A stretch of DNA of 21,846 nucleotides, taken from positions 1 through 21,846 of the forward strand of contig CAMYEY010000017.1 in assembly GCA_947254895.1 (NCBI GenBank), read 5' to 3'. The notes beneath the pieces are model-generated. The model did no database searches and was not told the DNA's origin. It saw only the letters and a program-made list of their open reading frames with translations. Source of the stretch: an uncultured Clostridia bacterium. Lineage in GTDB: Bacteria > Bacillota > Clostridia > Saccharofermentanales > DTU023. Below, in pieces: positions 5,745 to 13,728 of this stretch. The position numbers and the translations under genes were made by a program. Every line of letters begins with the position of its first letter. Position 1 is the first letter of the stretch.

Positions 5745-7601
5745 GTGAAGTCTGAAAAAAAATCAGATGAAATAAACTTAACCGATGTCAGCTATGATTA
5801 TGAAGGACTGGGGGATGAAGGTCACGAAAAGGTTCGTGCTTTATCTAACTTATGCCTGAGTTTTCATAAAGGACAGCATATTGCTATTTTAGGCCGTAAT
5901 GGGTCAGGTAAATCAACTCTTGCTAAGTTAATCAACGGCTTGTTTTTACCTGATAAAGGAAGGGTTTTAGTTTTTGGGAAGGATACGCTCGACCAATCTG
6001 AAATCTGGTCAATTAGGCAAACTTGCGGTATGGTTTTCCAAAATCCTGATAATCAGATAGTTGGCACAACTGTGGAAGAGGATGTAGCTTTTGGTCCGGA
6101 AAATCTAGGGTTACCTTCATATGAAATTCGAAAGAGGGTAGACCAGGCTTTACTTGAAGTGGGGCTCGAAGAGTATGCTCTCAAGAGCCCAAGTCAGCTT
6201 TCGGGTGGACAGAAGCAAAAACTTGCTATTGCAGGTATTCTAGCGATGCAGCCTAGTTGTATTATTCTTGATGAGGCAACATCCATGCTGGATCCCAAAG
6301 CCAGCATGGATCTGCATAAGCTCATTAAAAATCTTCAGAATGAATTCAGGCTCACTATAGTTGATATTACACATGATATAGAAAGTGCATATCATGCTGA
6401 CTTCGTTTATGTCATGAAAGAAGGTCAGGTGTTTTTTTCTGGTACCCCTCGTGAGGTTTTTAATCAGCCGGAGAAACTGTTGGCTGCGGGTCTTGATTTA
6501 CCGCGACACCTATCAATTTTTTATCAGTTGGCCAATTATATCTCAGAAGACCTCCTCAATCGTGCTATATCTGATTTCCCCCAGGGGATTTTAACCCCGA
6601 AAGAAGCGGCTCTGGCAATCAAAAAACTATTTAAACTTGCCCAAACGGAACAATTAGAATTAAGTGATCTCCAGTTAAATGACTTCGAGGATAGACTTAG
6701 GCAAAGACGGCAAGTAAAGACTACAGAGAAAATTGTTTCGGTTAAAAATTTGAGTTATAGCTATGAAGCTAACTCGGCATTTGCCAAACAGGCTTTGACA
6801 GATTTAACTTTTGATATCTATAAGGGTGAGTTACTGGCTATTATTGGTCATTCCGGCTCCGGTAAATCAACTCTTATTAGCCACCTCAATGCTCTCATCA
6901 GACCTCAAGCAGGAAAGGTTGATGTAGGACCTTGGTCAAGCTCTGATGGGGCTGATGTGAGGAAGATTCGTCAACATGTAGGCTTGCTTTTTCAATACCC
7001 TGAACACCAGCTTTTTGAAAGTACTGTTTACGATGATATTGCTTTTGGTCCCCGACAGTTTAAGGTCGACTCCGAAACTATGGAGAAAAATATCAAGCAG
7101 GCGATTAAGATTGTTGACCTGGATGAGAAACTTTTGACGCGGTCTCCTTTTGAGCTTTCCGGCGGGCAACAAAGACGGGTTGCCATGGCGGGGATTCTAT
7201 CTCTTGATAGTGATATCTATGTTTTGGATGAACCTGCAGCTGGGCTTGACCCCGTGGGTAAAAATGACATCTTTGCATATATTTCAAAGCTGAGAGATTT
7301 GGGCAAAACAATTGTTTTAGTGACTCATGACATGAACTTGGCAGCCGACCTAGCTGACCGTGTTCTCGTCTTAAATGAAGGACGGATCGTTGCCCTAGGA
7401 GGAGTTGATGAGGTGTTTAACCGGTCTGATATTCTATCTGAGGCCGGTCTTGGAGAGCCGGCAGCCTATAGCTTTTCCTTCTTGCTAAGTGAGCTCTTGG
7501 GCAAGAAACTTACGGCTTTTCGTTCTGAACAAGTTTTATTTAACATCCTAAAATCGTTACAAAAAAGTGCAGATTTACTTGGGGGAGAAGACTTACCATG
7601 A
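5745..7601 (+). CDS. ECF transporter energy-coupling ATPase, EcfA1-EcfA2 fusion
   Basis: A 618-residue cytosolic protein with two complete ABC ATPase domains. These power vitamin and micronutrient uptake through EcfT and exchangeable S components. Domain 1 (about 15-265): Walker A GRNGSGKST at 50-58, Q-loop FQNPDNQ near 98, LSGGQ at 152-156, Walker B CIILDE at 172-177, switch His210. Domain 2 (about 330-590): GHSGSGKST at 368-376, FQYPEHQLFE near 416, LSGGQ at 471-475, IYVLDE at 491-496, His528. FQNPDNQ is typical of EcfA1 and FQYPEHQLFE of EcfA2, so the two usually separate genes are joined by a helical linker in A1-A2 order. The frame stays open upstream to a TTG at 5676, but that would translate through the terminator; GTG at 5745 has GAAGGA nine bases before it. 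The stop overlaps ecfT by four bases. Confidence 0.93.
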   Translation: MKSEKKSDEINLTDVSYDYEGLGDEGHEKVRALSNLCLSFHKGQHIAILGRNGSGKSTLAKLINGLFLPDKGRVLVFGKDTLDQSEIWSIRQTCGMVFQNPDNQIVGTTVEEDVAFGPENLGLPSYEIRKRVDQALLEVGLEEYALKSPSQLSGGQKQKLAIAGILAMQPSCIILDEATSMLDPKASMDLHKLIKNLQNEFRLTIVDITHDIESAYHADFVYVMKEGQVFFSGTPREVFNQPEKLLAAGLDLPRHLSIFYQLANYISEDLLNRAISDFPQGILTPKEAALAIKKLFKLAQTEQLELSDLQLNDFEDRLRQRRQVKTTEKIVSVKNLSYSYEANSAFAKQALTDLTFDIYKGELLAIIGHSGSGKSTLISHLNALIRPQAGKVDVGPWSSSDGADVRKIRQHVGLLFQYPEHQLFESTVYDDIAFGPRQFKVDSETMEKNIKQAIKIVDLDEKLLTRSPFELSGGQQRRVAMAGILSLDSDIYVLDEPAAGLDPVGKNDIFAYISKLRDLGKTIVLVTHDMNLAADLADRVLVLNEGRIVALGGVDEVFNRSDILSEAGLGEPAAYSFSFLLSELLGKKLTAFRSEQVLFNILKSLQKSADLLGGEDLP

Positions 7602-8413
7602 ACCGTTCTATGATTTTAGGTCGTTATTATCCGGGTGATTCTCTTATCCACAGACTGGACCCCCGACTTAAATTTTGTCTGGTCATCATTTTAATGGTGA
7701 CGATTCTGACACCCAGTCATCCTCTCCCTGTTATTTTGATAGCACTTGCTTCCTTGTTGCTAGTTACTCTAGCTAAGCTACCGGCCAAGGAACTTTTAGT
7801 GAGTTTGAGGCCGATCCTCTTCATTGTTATTTTTGCTTTTGTGATTAACCTTTTTTCTGGTAAAGGTGATCTGATTTTCAGTTTTCATTTCATCAAGATC
7901 AGGGACCTTGCTTTAAAAAATGCTATATTGATGGCAGCCAGATTGATATTTTTGGTGATGGATACCAGTTTGCTGATCAGCCTTACGACAACAAGTTTAG
8001 AGCTGGCTGATGCTATTGAGAGTCTCTTTAAGCCCTTACAAAGGATCGGTTTCCCGGCCCATGAGATAGCCATGATGATGTCGATAGCCTTACGTTTTGT
8101 ACCAACTTTGGTCTACGAAACAGATAAAATCATGAAGGCTCAGAGTTCCCGAGGGGCTAATTATGATGTTGGGGGCTTTATCAGTAAAGCTAGGGGATAC
8201 ACAACGATCATAGTTCCGCTTTTTGTATCCTGTTTCAGAAGAGCCTATGAGCTGGCCCTAGCTATGGAATCCAGGTGTTATAGGGGTGGCGAGGGGAGAA
8301 CCAAGCTCAAAGAACTTGAACTTAAGCCGCTTGACGTACTTTTTGCTTGTCTCTTTTGCCTGGTTTGTGGGCTGATTTTATGGGTTAATTATCAATTGCC
8401 AAATCTGTTATAA
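7598..8413 (+). CDS. ecfT: ECF transporter transmembrane scaffold EcfT
   Basis: 271 residues, the membrane T component that links the ATPases to substrate-binding S proteins. The N-terminus RYYPGDSLIHRLDPRLKF is the family hallmark (DS..H.LDPR.K), followed by several hydrophobic helices between residues 25 and 130 and a final helix near the C-terminus (VLFACLFCLVCGLILWV). The two Arg-containing coupling motifs that dock into the ATPases are SSRGANYD and ESRCYRGGEGRTK; the second has Cys where Gly is usual (ARG). Start ATG overlaps the ATPase stop (ATGA), so both are translationally coupled. No S-component gene lies nearby, consistent with a shared (group II) module. Confidence 0.95.
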   Translation: MNRSMILGRYYPGDSLIHRLDPRLKFCLVIILMVTILTPSHPLPVILIALASLLLVTLAKLPAKELLVSLRPILFIVIFAFVINLFSGKGDLIFSFHFIKIRDLALKNAILMAARLIFLVMDTSLLISLTTTSLELADAIESLFKPLQRIGFPAHEIAMMMSIALRFVPTLVYETDKIMKAQSSRGANYDVGGFISKARGYTTIIVPLFVSCFRRAYELALAMESRCYRGGEGRTKLKELELKPLDVLFACLFCLVCGLILWVNYQLPNLL

Positions 8414-8414
8414 T
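8406..8414 (+). promoter_or_regulatory. Extended -10 promoter for the ROK kinase gene
   Basis: TGTTATAAT is a perfect match to the extended -10 element TGnTATAAT. It overlaps the ecfT stop codon (TAA 8411-8413). No good -35 hexamer is present, as expected for extended -10 promoters. Transcription would start near 8421, leaving a leader of about 21 bases that carries GGAGG at 8431-8435. Confidence 0.6.
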
Positions 8415-8441
8415 GAATTGAATAAGTTCTGGAGGCTTTTT

Positions 8442-9419
8442 ATGTCAATCTATCTAGCTATCGATCTCGGTGGTACCAATGTTAAATATGGTTTAGTCTC
8501 AGAAGACCATAAGCTGCTGGCTTACGACTCCATTCGAACTCAAGACAACAATGAGACAGCAGACCAAATCTCAAAAAATATCATAGAGGCCTGTCTAAAG
8601 CTTTTGAAAGAAAAGGCTTTTTCCAAGAGTGATATCAAAGCGATTGGTATTGGAGTTCCTGGAACCAGTGTAAATCGAACAGGGGTGTATATCTTTACAG
8701 GGAACCTACCTTTTAGGAACTACCCCCTTAGGGCTAAATTTCAGGAGACTTTTTCTTGCCCAATTTTTATAGGAAACGATGCTAACTTGGCAGCTCTGGC
8801 CGAAAGTCGTTTAGGAGCAGGAAACGGCGCCATTCATTCCGTCGTTTTAACTCTTGGGACTGGCCTGGGAGCAGGAGTGGTCATCAATAATAGGGTCTAT
8901 AGTGGTTTTAATGAGACCGGTTGTGAATTTGGCCATACCGTAATTGTCGTAGATGGTGAGCCCTGTACCTGTGGTCGCAAAGGTTGCCTTGAGGCTTATG
9001 TATCTGCACCTGGTCTCATAAGAGATACACAAAGGGCTATTTCCTCTCATCCTGATTCGATCTTGGCTCAGGTTGCCGCTGAGTCTGGTAATATCTCAGG
9101 TCGCACAGCTTTTGATGCTAAGCGGCAAGGCTGTCCTGTAGCAAAGCAAGTTGTTGATCAGTATACTAGCTACTTGGGCCACGGCATTGCCAATGTGATT
9201 AATTCCTACATGCCTGAAGTTGTGATTATTGGCGGTGGGATCAGCCATGAAGGTCAGGAACTCTTAGAAGATTGTAAGGCCAAGGCACTCCCTCAAGCTT
9301 TTGTCCACGGTGACGTTAGACCTCCTAGAATAGTTCTAGCCAGCCTGGGCAATTCTGCCGGGACCCTAGGTGCGGCTTTGTTTGCTGAAGATTGTCTTGA
9401 GGACGGGCTCGACTTTTAA
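8442..9419 (+). CDS. ROK-family sugar kinase, probable glucokinase
   Basis: 325 residues. ATP-dependent phosphorylation of a hexose, most likely glucose, in the cytosol. The N-terminal phosphate-binding motif is YLAIDLGGTNVKYGLV; FIGNDANLAALAESRLGAG holds the catalytic Asp region; TLGTGLGAGVV is the second phosphate loop. The ROK zinc site follows as E-x-GH (CEFGHTVI) and CTCGRKGCLE with the expected three cysteines. GGGIS near the C-terminus contacts adenosine. A TTG at 8418 would add eight residues, but GGAGG at 8431-8435 sits correctly for the ATG at 8442. It has its own promoter and interrupts the common ecfT-truA adjacency. Substrate could also be another hexose or N-acetylated sugar. 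Confidence 0.9.
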   Translation: MSIYLAIDLGGTNVKYGLVSEDHKLLAYDSIRTQDNNETADQISKNIIEACLKLLKEKAFSKSDIKAIGIGVPGTSVNRTGVYIFTGNLPFRNYPLRAKFQETFSCPIFIGNDANLAALAESRLGAGNGAIHSVVLTLGTGLGAGVVINNRVYSGFNETGCEFGHTVIVVDGEPCTCGRKGCLEAYVSAPGLIRDTQRAISSHPDSILAQVAAESGNISGRTAFDAKRQGCPVAKQVVDQYTSYLGHGIANVINSYMPEVVIIGGGISHEGQELLEDCKAKALPQAFVHGDVRPPRIVLASLGNSAGTLGAALFAEDCLEDGLDF

Positions 9420-9435
9420 GGAATCCTGGTAAGGT

Positions 9436-10260
9436 ATGGTCAGACATCTCGCAGTCAAAATTTCTTACGATGGCTCTCGGTTTCATGGCTGGCAATATCA
9501 GGCTAATGCCCTGTCAGTTCAAGAGTGCATGGAAGAGGCTTGGTATGATTTGACCGGTGAAAAGATCAATTTACTTGGATCCAGTAGGACAGATGGGGGA
9601 GTCCATGCAGAAGCTATGGTAGCCAATTTTGCGACCAGGTCAAAAATTCCAAATGACCGCATTCATTTAGCTTGGAATAGTCTTTTACCAGAAGGGGTGG
9701 TGGTTAAGGCTTCCAGAGAGGTTCCTGCCTCATTTAATGCCCGCTTTGATTCCTTGGCTAAGCACTATTCTTACTATTTATACCTAGACAGAGTTCGTCC
9801 AACCTATTTGAGACATTGCCTGACCCATGTACCAGAACAACTGAACTTAGACTTGATGGAAGAAGCCTTGCCCTGTTTGTTGGGTGAACGGGATTTTGCT
9901 TGCTTTATGGACCAAGGATCACCGGTAAAATCGACGGTCCGCCGTCTTCTAGCCCTTAAACTTGAGGCTAAAACCGATAAGATTTTGGAGATCAATGTTG
10001 TAGGCGATGGCTTCCTATATCACATGGTCAGAATTATTGCAGGAACCCTGTTGTATGTAGCTAATGGAAAAATTAGCGTGGATGATCTGCCCGGTTTGAT
10101 TGCAGGTGCTGATCGCACCAAGTTAGGTAAAACCATGCCTGCCAAGGCCTTGTTCTTACGGAGGGTATTTTATCCTGCAGAACTGTTTGGTCAAGATGGC
10201 AAGGATGATTTATATAATTTAGTTCATAAATTTAATATTAATATGAAGGAAACTAGGTGA
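9436..10260 (+). CDS. truA: tRNA pseudouridine synthase A (positions 38-40)
   Basis: 274 residues. Converts uridines 38, 39 and 40 of the tRNA anticodon arm to pseudouridine. The N-terminal ISYDGSRFHGWQYQ and the catalytic loop SSRTDGGVHAEA with Asp53 are diagnostic; MVRIIAGTLLYVANGKI matches the conserved C-terminal motif. Slightly longer than the usual ~250 residues at its C-terminus (DGKDDLYNLVHKFNINMKET). The ribosome binding site is weak (AAGG close to the ATG, or AAGGA 13 bases away), so it probably relies on coupling to the kinase gene 16 bases upstream. Confidence 0.96.
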   Translation: MVRHLAVKISYDGSRFHGWQYQANALSVQECMEEAWYDLTGEKINLLGSSRTDGGVHAEAMVANFATRSKIPNDRIHLAWNSLLPEGVVVKASREVPASFNARFDSLAKHYSYYLYLDRVRPTYLRHCLTHVPEQLNLDLMEEALPCLLGERDFACFMDQGSPVKSTVRRLLALKLEAKTDKILEINVVGDGFLYHMVRIIAGTLLYVANGKISVDDLPGLIAGADRTKLGKTMPAKALFLRRVFYPAELFGQDGKDDLYNLVHKFNINMKETR

Positions 10261-10265
10261 TTTAA

Positions 10266-11726
10266 ATGGAACATAATTGGAACTTAAGAACCAATATGAC
10301 AATGCTGACGGACTACTATGAGTTGACCATGATGAATGGTTATTTAAAAAATGGAATGAAGGACCGTCGAGCCTGTTTTGACCTGTTCTTTAGGTCGGTA
10401 CCTGAAGCGGGTGGTTATGCCATCTGTGCTGGTCTTAAGCAGATGATTGATTACTTACAGGAGTTGAAGTTTGAGGAGGAAGACCTCGATTATCTAGATA
10501 GCCTTAAGTTTTTTAGTCCTGAGTTTTTAGATTACTTAAGGAATTTTAAATTTGCTTGTGATGTTTGGGCCATTCCTGAGGGAACTCCTATTTTCCCGGG
10601 TGAGCCGATAGTCAAGGTAGTGGGACCTTTGATGCAAGCTCAAATGATCGAGACGATGCTCCTCGTGACCATTAACCATCAATCACTTATTGCTACCAAG
10701 TCTTCACGCATTGTTAGAGCTGCTAAGGGGAGACCGGTTATGGAGTTTGGTGCCAGACGGGCCCAGGGATATGATGCATCATCCCTTGGGGCAAGGGCAG
10801 CCTTTATTGCAGGGGTAGCAGGGACGTCATGTACGATCGCTGCCCAACAATTTAATATACCTGCTCTCGGTACGATGGCACATAGCTGGGTGCAGTCATA
10901 TCCTTCGGAGTACCTGGCCTTTAAAGCCTATGCTGAGAGTTACCCGGATGATGCCCAGTTTTTAGTGGATACCTATAATACTTTAAAGTCAGGAATTCCT
11001 AATGCCATCAAGGTAGCGCAAGATGTCCTGGAGCCTGCGGGGAAAAGACTTAAGGCTATCCGTATAGATTCGGGTGACTTAACTTATCTTACAGTTAAAG
11101 CAAGGGAAATGCTTGATGATGCAGGCCTAACTGATTGTAAGATTACGGTAAGTAATTCAATGGATGAGTATCTGATCAGGGACCTGCTGCAGCAAGGAGC
11201 CAAGATAGATAATTTTGGTGTTGGTGAACGGTTGATTACCTCAAGGGCAGAGCCTGTTTTTGGTGGAGTCTATAAGCTATCGGGGATTGAAGATGAGTCT
11301 GGAGAATTGCTACCTCGTATGAAGATATCTGATAATCCTGAAAAAATAACCAATCCTGGTTCAAAAGAGCTCTGGCGCTTCTATGATCGGGATACAGGAT
11401 ATGCTTTAGCTGATTTGATTTGCTTAGAGGGTGAAGAGATTCGGGATGATCAAGACCTGGAAATTTTTGACCCCCACCACACATGGAAACGCAAAGTTTT
11501 AAAGAACTTTAGGGCTAAAAAACTCTTGGAACCTATTTTTCTTAAAGGTAAACTGGTTTATCAACAAAGGACCTTACAAGAAATTCGTCAGTATTGCGAA
11601 GAACAGCAAAATAAGCTTTGGGATTCCATCAAGCGTTTTGAAAATCCTCAAAATTACTATGTCGATTTATCTCAAGAACTGTGGAACCTCAGACAGGATT
11701 TCTTGTCCAAATATGTCAAATTTTAA
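10266..11726 (+). CDS. pncB: Nicotinate phosphoribosyltransferase
   Basis: 486 residues, normal length. Forms nicotinate mononucleotide from nicotinate, PRPP and ATP in the NAD salvage pathway. The N-terminal MLTDYYELTMMNGYLKNG is the family signature. FGARRAQGYDASSLGARAA and GTMAHSWVQSYPSE carry the conserved substrate-binding residues, including His206, the histidine phosphorylated during catalysis in this family. IRIDSGDLTYLT and VSNSMDEYLI belong to the phosphate-binding face, and FGVGERLITSRAEPVFGGVYKL completes the barrel. AGGTGA (10255-10260) overlapping the truA end serves as ribosome binding site. Five bases separate it from truA, so both share a transcript. Confidence 0.96.
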   Translation: MEHNWNLRTNMTMLTDYYELTMMNGYLKNGMKDRRACFDLFFRSVPEAGGYAICAGLKQMIDYLQELKFEEEDLDYLDSLKFFSPEFLDYLRNFKFACDVWAIPEGTPIFPGEPIVKVVGPLMQAQMIETMLLVTINHQSLIATKSSRIVRAAKGRPVMEFGARRAQGYDASSLGARAAFIAGVAGTSCTIAAQQFNIPALGTMAHSWVQSYPSEYLAFKAYAESYPDDAQFLVDTYNTLKSGIPNAIKVAQDVLEPAGKRLKAIRIDSGDLTYLTVKAREMLDDAGLTDCKITVSNSMDEYLIRDLLQQGAKIDNFGVGERLITSRAEPVFGGVYKLSGIEDESGELLPRMKISDNPEKITNPGSKELWRFYDRDTGYALADLICLEGEEIRDDQDLEIFDPHHTWKRKVLKNFRAKKLLEPIFLKGKLVYQQRTLQEIRQYCEEQQNKLWDSIKRFENPQNYYVDLSQELWNLRQDFLSKYVKF

Positions 11727-11780
11727 AGGTTGGTAGCTTCAATAAGGATATCAAAGAGATAAACTAAAAAGGGAGTTTTT

Positions 11781-12374
11781 ATGAAAGAAAAAATAGGGAT
11801 ACTGTTGGCGGATGGACATGAAGAAGTTGAAGCTTTGACTGTTGTCGATTATGCAAGAAGGGCAGGACTTAGAGCTGATATGATTTCTATCACGGATCAG
11901 CTGGTGGTTACCGGTGCCCATGGTATAAAAATTACAGCTGATATTCTGCTTGAAGAAGCTCAAGAGGAGCCTTACGATTTGATAGCCTTGCCCGGAGGTA
12001 TAACCGGCATGCAAAATTTATCAGACTCACAGGCTGTTTTAAAGTTGTTGCAGACTCAAGATAAAGAAGGTCGGTATGTGGCAGCTATCTGTGCTGCTCC
12101 TTGTGTTTTGGAAAAAGCAGGTCTTCTCGCAAAACGTAAGGGGACTTGCTATCCAGGCTTTGAAAATGGTTTATCCCTGGCAGAATATAAAACGGATTTA
12201 GTTGTTCAAGATGGTAATCTGATAACTTCCAGAGGGCCAGCTACAGCGGTTTATTTTGCCCTTTATATCGTTGAGACCATCTTGGGTCAGAAAAAAAGGG
12301 CAGAGGTAGAGGAAGGCATACTCCTACCCTTAGTAGAAGATACAATTAAAGATGGAACAAGTAACAATCAGTAA
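11781..12374 (+). CDS. DJ-1/PfpI-family protein (YajL-like)
   Basis: 197 residues. The DJ-1 superfamily includes redox-sensing chaperones, reported glyoxalases/deglycases and amidase-like enzymes. The fold is supported by IGILLADGHEEVEALTVVD with Glu15, LIALPGG, and the nucleophile elbow AAICAAPCVLEKAG with Cys104; Glu15 and this cysteine correspond to the E15/C106 pair of E. coli YajL. SRGPATAVYFALYIVE is the conserved dimer-face motif of the DJ-1 subgroup, which argues against the PfpI protease subgroup. About ten C-terminal residues are extra. AAGGGAG precedes the ATG; the gene lies 54 bases after pncB. Its 3' end overlaps the CDF transporter start by 23 bases. Exact reaction unknown. Confidence 0.88.
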   Translation: MKEKIGILLADGHEEVEALTVVDYARRAGLRADMISITDQLVVTGAHGIKITADILLEEAQEEPYDLIALPGGITGMQNLSDSQAVLKLLQTQDKEGRYVAAICAAPCVLEKAGLLAKRKGTCYPGFENGLSLAEYKTDLVVQDGNLITSRGPATAVYFALYIVETILGQKKRAEVEEGILLPLVEDTIKDGTSNNQ

Positions 12375-13518
12375 GAAAGACAGAAAAAAGCAAGGACTAA
12401 AAATAAGTTTACTGGGACTACTGGTAAACTTGTTTTTATTTTCTATAAAGTTGCTGGTAGGTATTCTATCAGCTAGCCTTGGTATGCAGGCAGACGCTAT
12501 CAACAACCTATCGGACTCATTGTCTACCCTAGTCCTCATAGTCAGCTTTCACATATCTGCCAGGCCGGCAGACCGTGATCATCCCTTTGGGCATGCTCGC
12601 TTTGAATATGTAGCTTCATCGGTTGTTGCTATGCTGATTACAGTTTTGAGTTTCGAGCTTTTTCAAGCTTCCTTAACAAAGATTCTTAAGCCTGAGTATG
12701 TAACTGTAGATAGATTTTTTTACCTGACTGTTGTGACATCAATTATTCTAAAGTTGGCCTTATATTTCTACTATGACAAGCAAGGAAAGAAGCTCAACTC
12801 CCTTATTTTAAAAACTACGGCCAAGGATAGTTTGATGGATATAGTGGCAACTTTTGGCCTACTCATCGCGAGTTTGGCTGGGAAGATTTTTAATCTCGCT
12901 TTAGATGGCTATGCTGGTCTCTTGATTTCTTTGTTTATATTTTATTCAGGCTTAAAGTCTCTGATTGACACAGGAAATCGGTTGCTAGGAGTAAAAGCTG
13001 ATGCTAACCTTCGATCTGAAATCAAACATTTTATCAGGTCTTTTCCGGGTGTCTTGGGTGTCCACGATTTAATTATCCATGATTATGGGGCTAATACTTA
13101 CTTTGCTACGGCCCATATAGAAGTGGACTCTTCTAAAGACATTATGCAAAGTCACGAATTGATTGATACGATAGAACGAGAAATAGCAGTCCGCTACAAA
13201 ATAAATATGGTGATACACATGGATCCGGTTAAACTTAATGATCCTGTTTCTGACAGGCTGGAGGCCGAAATGCGTGGTTTAATCAGACAAATTGATCCTA
13301 CTTTAAGCATGCACGATTTTCGTGTCCAGACAGAGGGAAAGAGAAAAAAGTTGATCTTTGACCTTAAAATACCGGATTCCTTTACAAAGTCTAATCAGGA
13401 GATAAGAAAGCTGATTGAAGATGCCTTAAGCCAAACTGCCCCCCAGCTGGATTGTTATGTCACCATAGATCGAAATTATGAAACTGATACAGTTGAGTTA
13501 CCCCCCTCTGGGGAGTAG
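12352..13518 (+). CDS. Cation diffusion facilitator metal exporter, tandem C-terminal domains
   Basis: 388 residues, longer than the ~300 of the standard family. Six transmembrane segments occupy roughly residues 17-205. The metal site in helix 2 reads N51xxxD55 (ADAINNLSDS) and in helix 5 D159xxxD163 (AKDSLMD), with no histidine; zinc-type CDFs usually have HxxxD, so manganese or iron is more likely (inference). The first cytoplasmic domain (about 218-300) contains GVLGVHDLIIHDYG and HIEVDSS. A second copy-like domain follows (about 305-380): SMHDFRVQTEG, LIFDLKIPDS. The start ATG has no clear Shine-Dalgarno and lies inside the DJ-1 gene (23-base overlap), so it depends on translational coupling. 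Confidence 0.9.
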   Translation: MEQVTISKKDRKKQGLKISLLGLLVNLFLFSIKLLVGILSASLGMQADAINNLSDSLSTLVLIVSFHISARPADRDHPFGHARFEYVASSVVAMLITVLSFELFQASLTKILKPEYVTVDRFFYLTVVTSIILKLALYFYYDKQGKKLNSLILKTTAKDSLMDIVATFGLLIASLAGKIFNLALDGYAGLLISLFIFYSGLKSLIDTGNRLLGVKADANLRSEIKHFIRSFPGVLGVHDLIIHDYGANTYFATAHIEVDSSKDIMQSHELIDTIEREIAVRYKINMVIHMDPVKLNDPVSDRLEAEMRGLIRQIDPTLSMHDFRVQTEGKRKKLIFDLKIPDSFTKSNQEIRKLIEDALSQTAPQLDCYVTIDRNYETDTVELPPSGE

Positions 13519-13577
13519 TTAGGCTTTTGGGCTGCCTATTAAGATCCTTTCCAGATAATAGCCATACATGACGGAAT

Positions 13578-13593
13578 AGTGACCAGGATCACA
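13578..13593 (+). promoter_or_regulatory. CRP/FNR-family-like operator upstream of flavodoxin
   Basis: AGTGA (13578-13582), six bases, TCACA (13589-13593) matches nine of ten fixed positions of TGTGA-N6-TCACA. The GTGA/TCAC core is a perfect dyad. Its centre is 41.5 bases upstream of the start site predicted from the TATAAT at 13615-13620, the position used by class II activators. The regulator is not in this window. Confidence 0.45.
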
Positions 13594-13614
13594 TTTTTTT
13601 TAGACGAAGATCGA

Positions 13615-13620
13615 TATAAT
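13615..13620 (+). promoter_or_regulatory. -10 element of the flavodoxin promoter
   Basis: A perfect TATAAT with no recognisable -35 hexamer 16-18 bases upstream, where instead a T-run (13594-13601) and the CRP-like palindrome lie. This suggests an activator-dependent promoter. Predicted start near 13627, giving a leader of about 102 bases. Confidence 0.6.
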
Positions 13621-13628
13621 CAAGAGGA

Positions 13629-13695
13629 TTAGCTTCTGCTAACTCTACTTTCATAGAGGGGGTGGGACTGATCGTTAATTGAACTAGTCTCTAGT
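13629..13695 (+). promoter_or_regulatory. Two hairpins in the flavodoxin 5' leader
   Basis: TTAGC-TTCT-GCTAA (13629-13642) would lie at the very 5' end of the transcript. ACTAG-TCT-CTAGT (13683-13695) lies 33 bases before the ATG. The 5' hairpin may stabilise the mRNA. No known riboswitch could be assigned; the 210-base gap between the CDF gene and flavodoxin otherwise holds only the promoter and operator. Confidence 0.35.
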
Positions 13696-13728
13696 CTTTA
13701 TACACGGAGATTATGAAAGGATTTTTTT

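Noticed and set aside
13657..13670. GGTGGGAC in the flavodoxin leader resembles the T-box antiterminator core GGTGGNAC.
   Set aside because: The leader from the predicted start is only ~102 bases, the rest of the T-box sequence and stem I are absent, and flavodoxin is not a typical T-box target.
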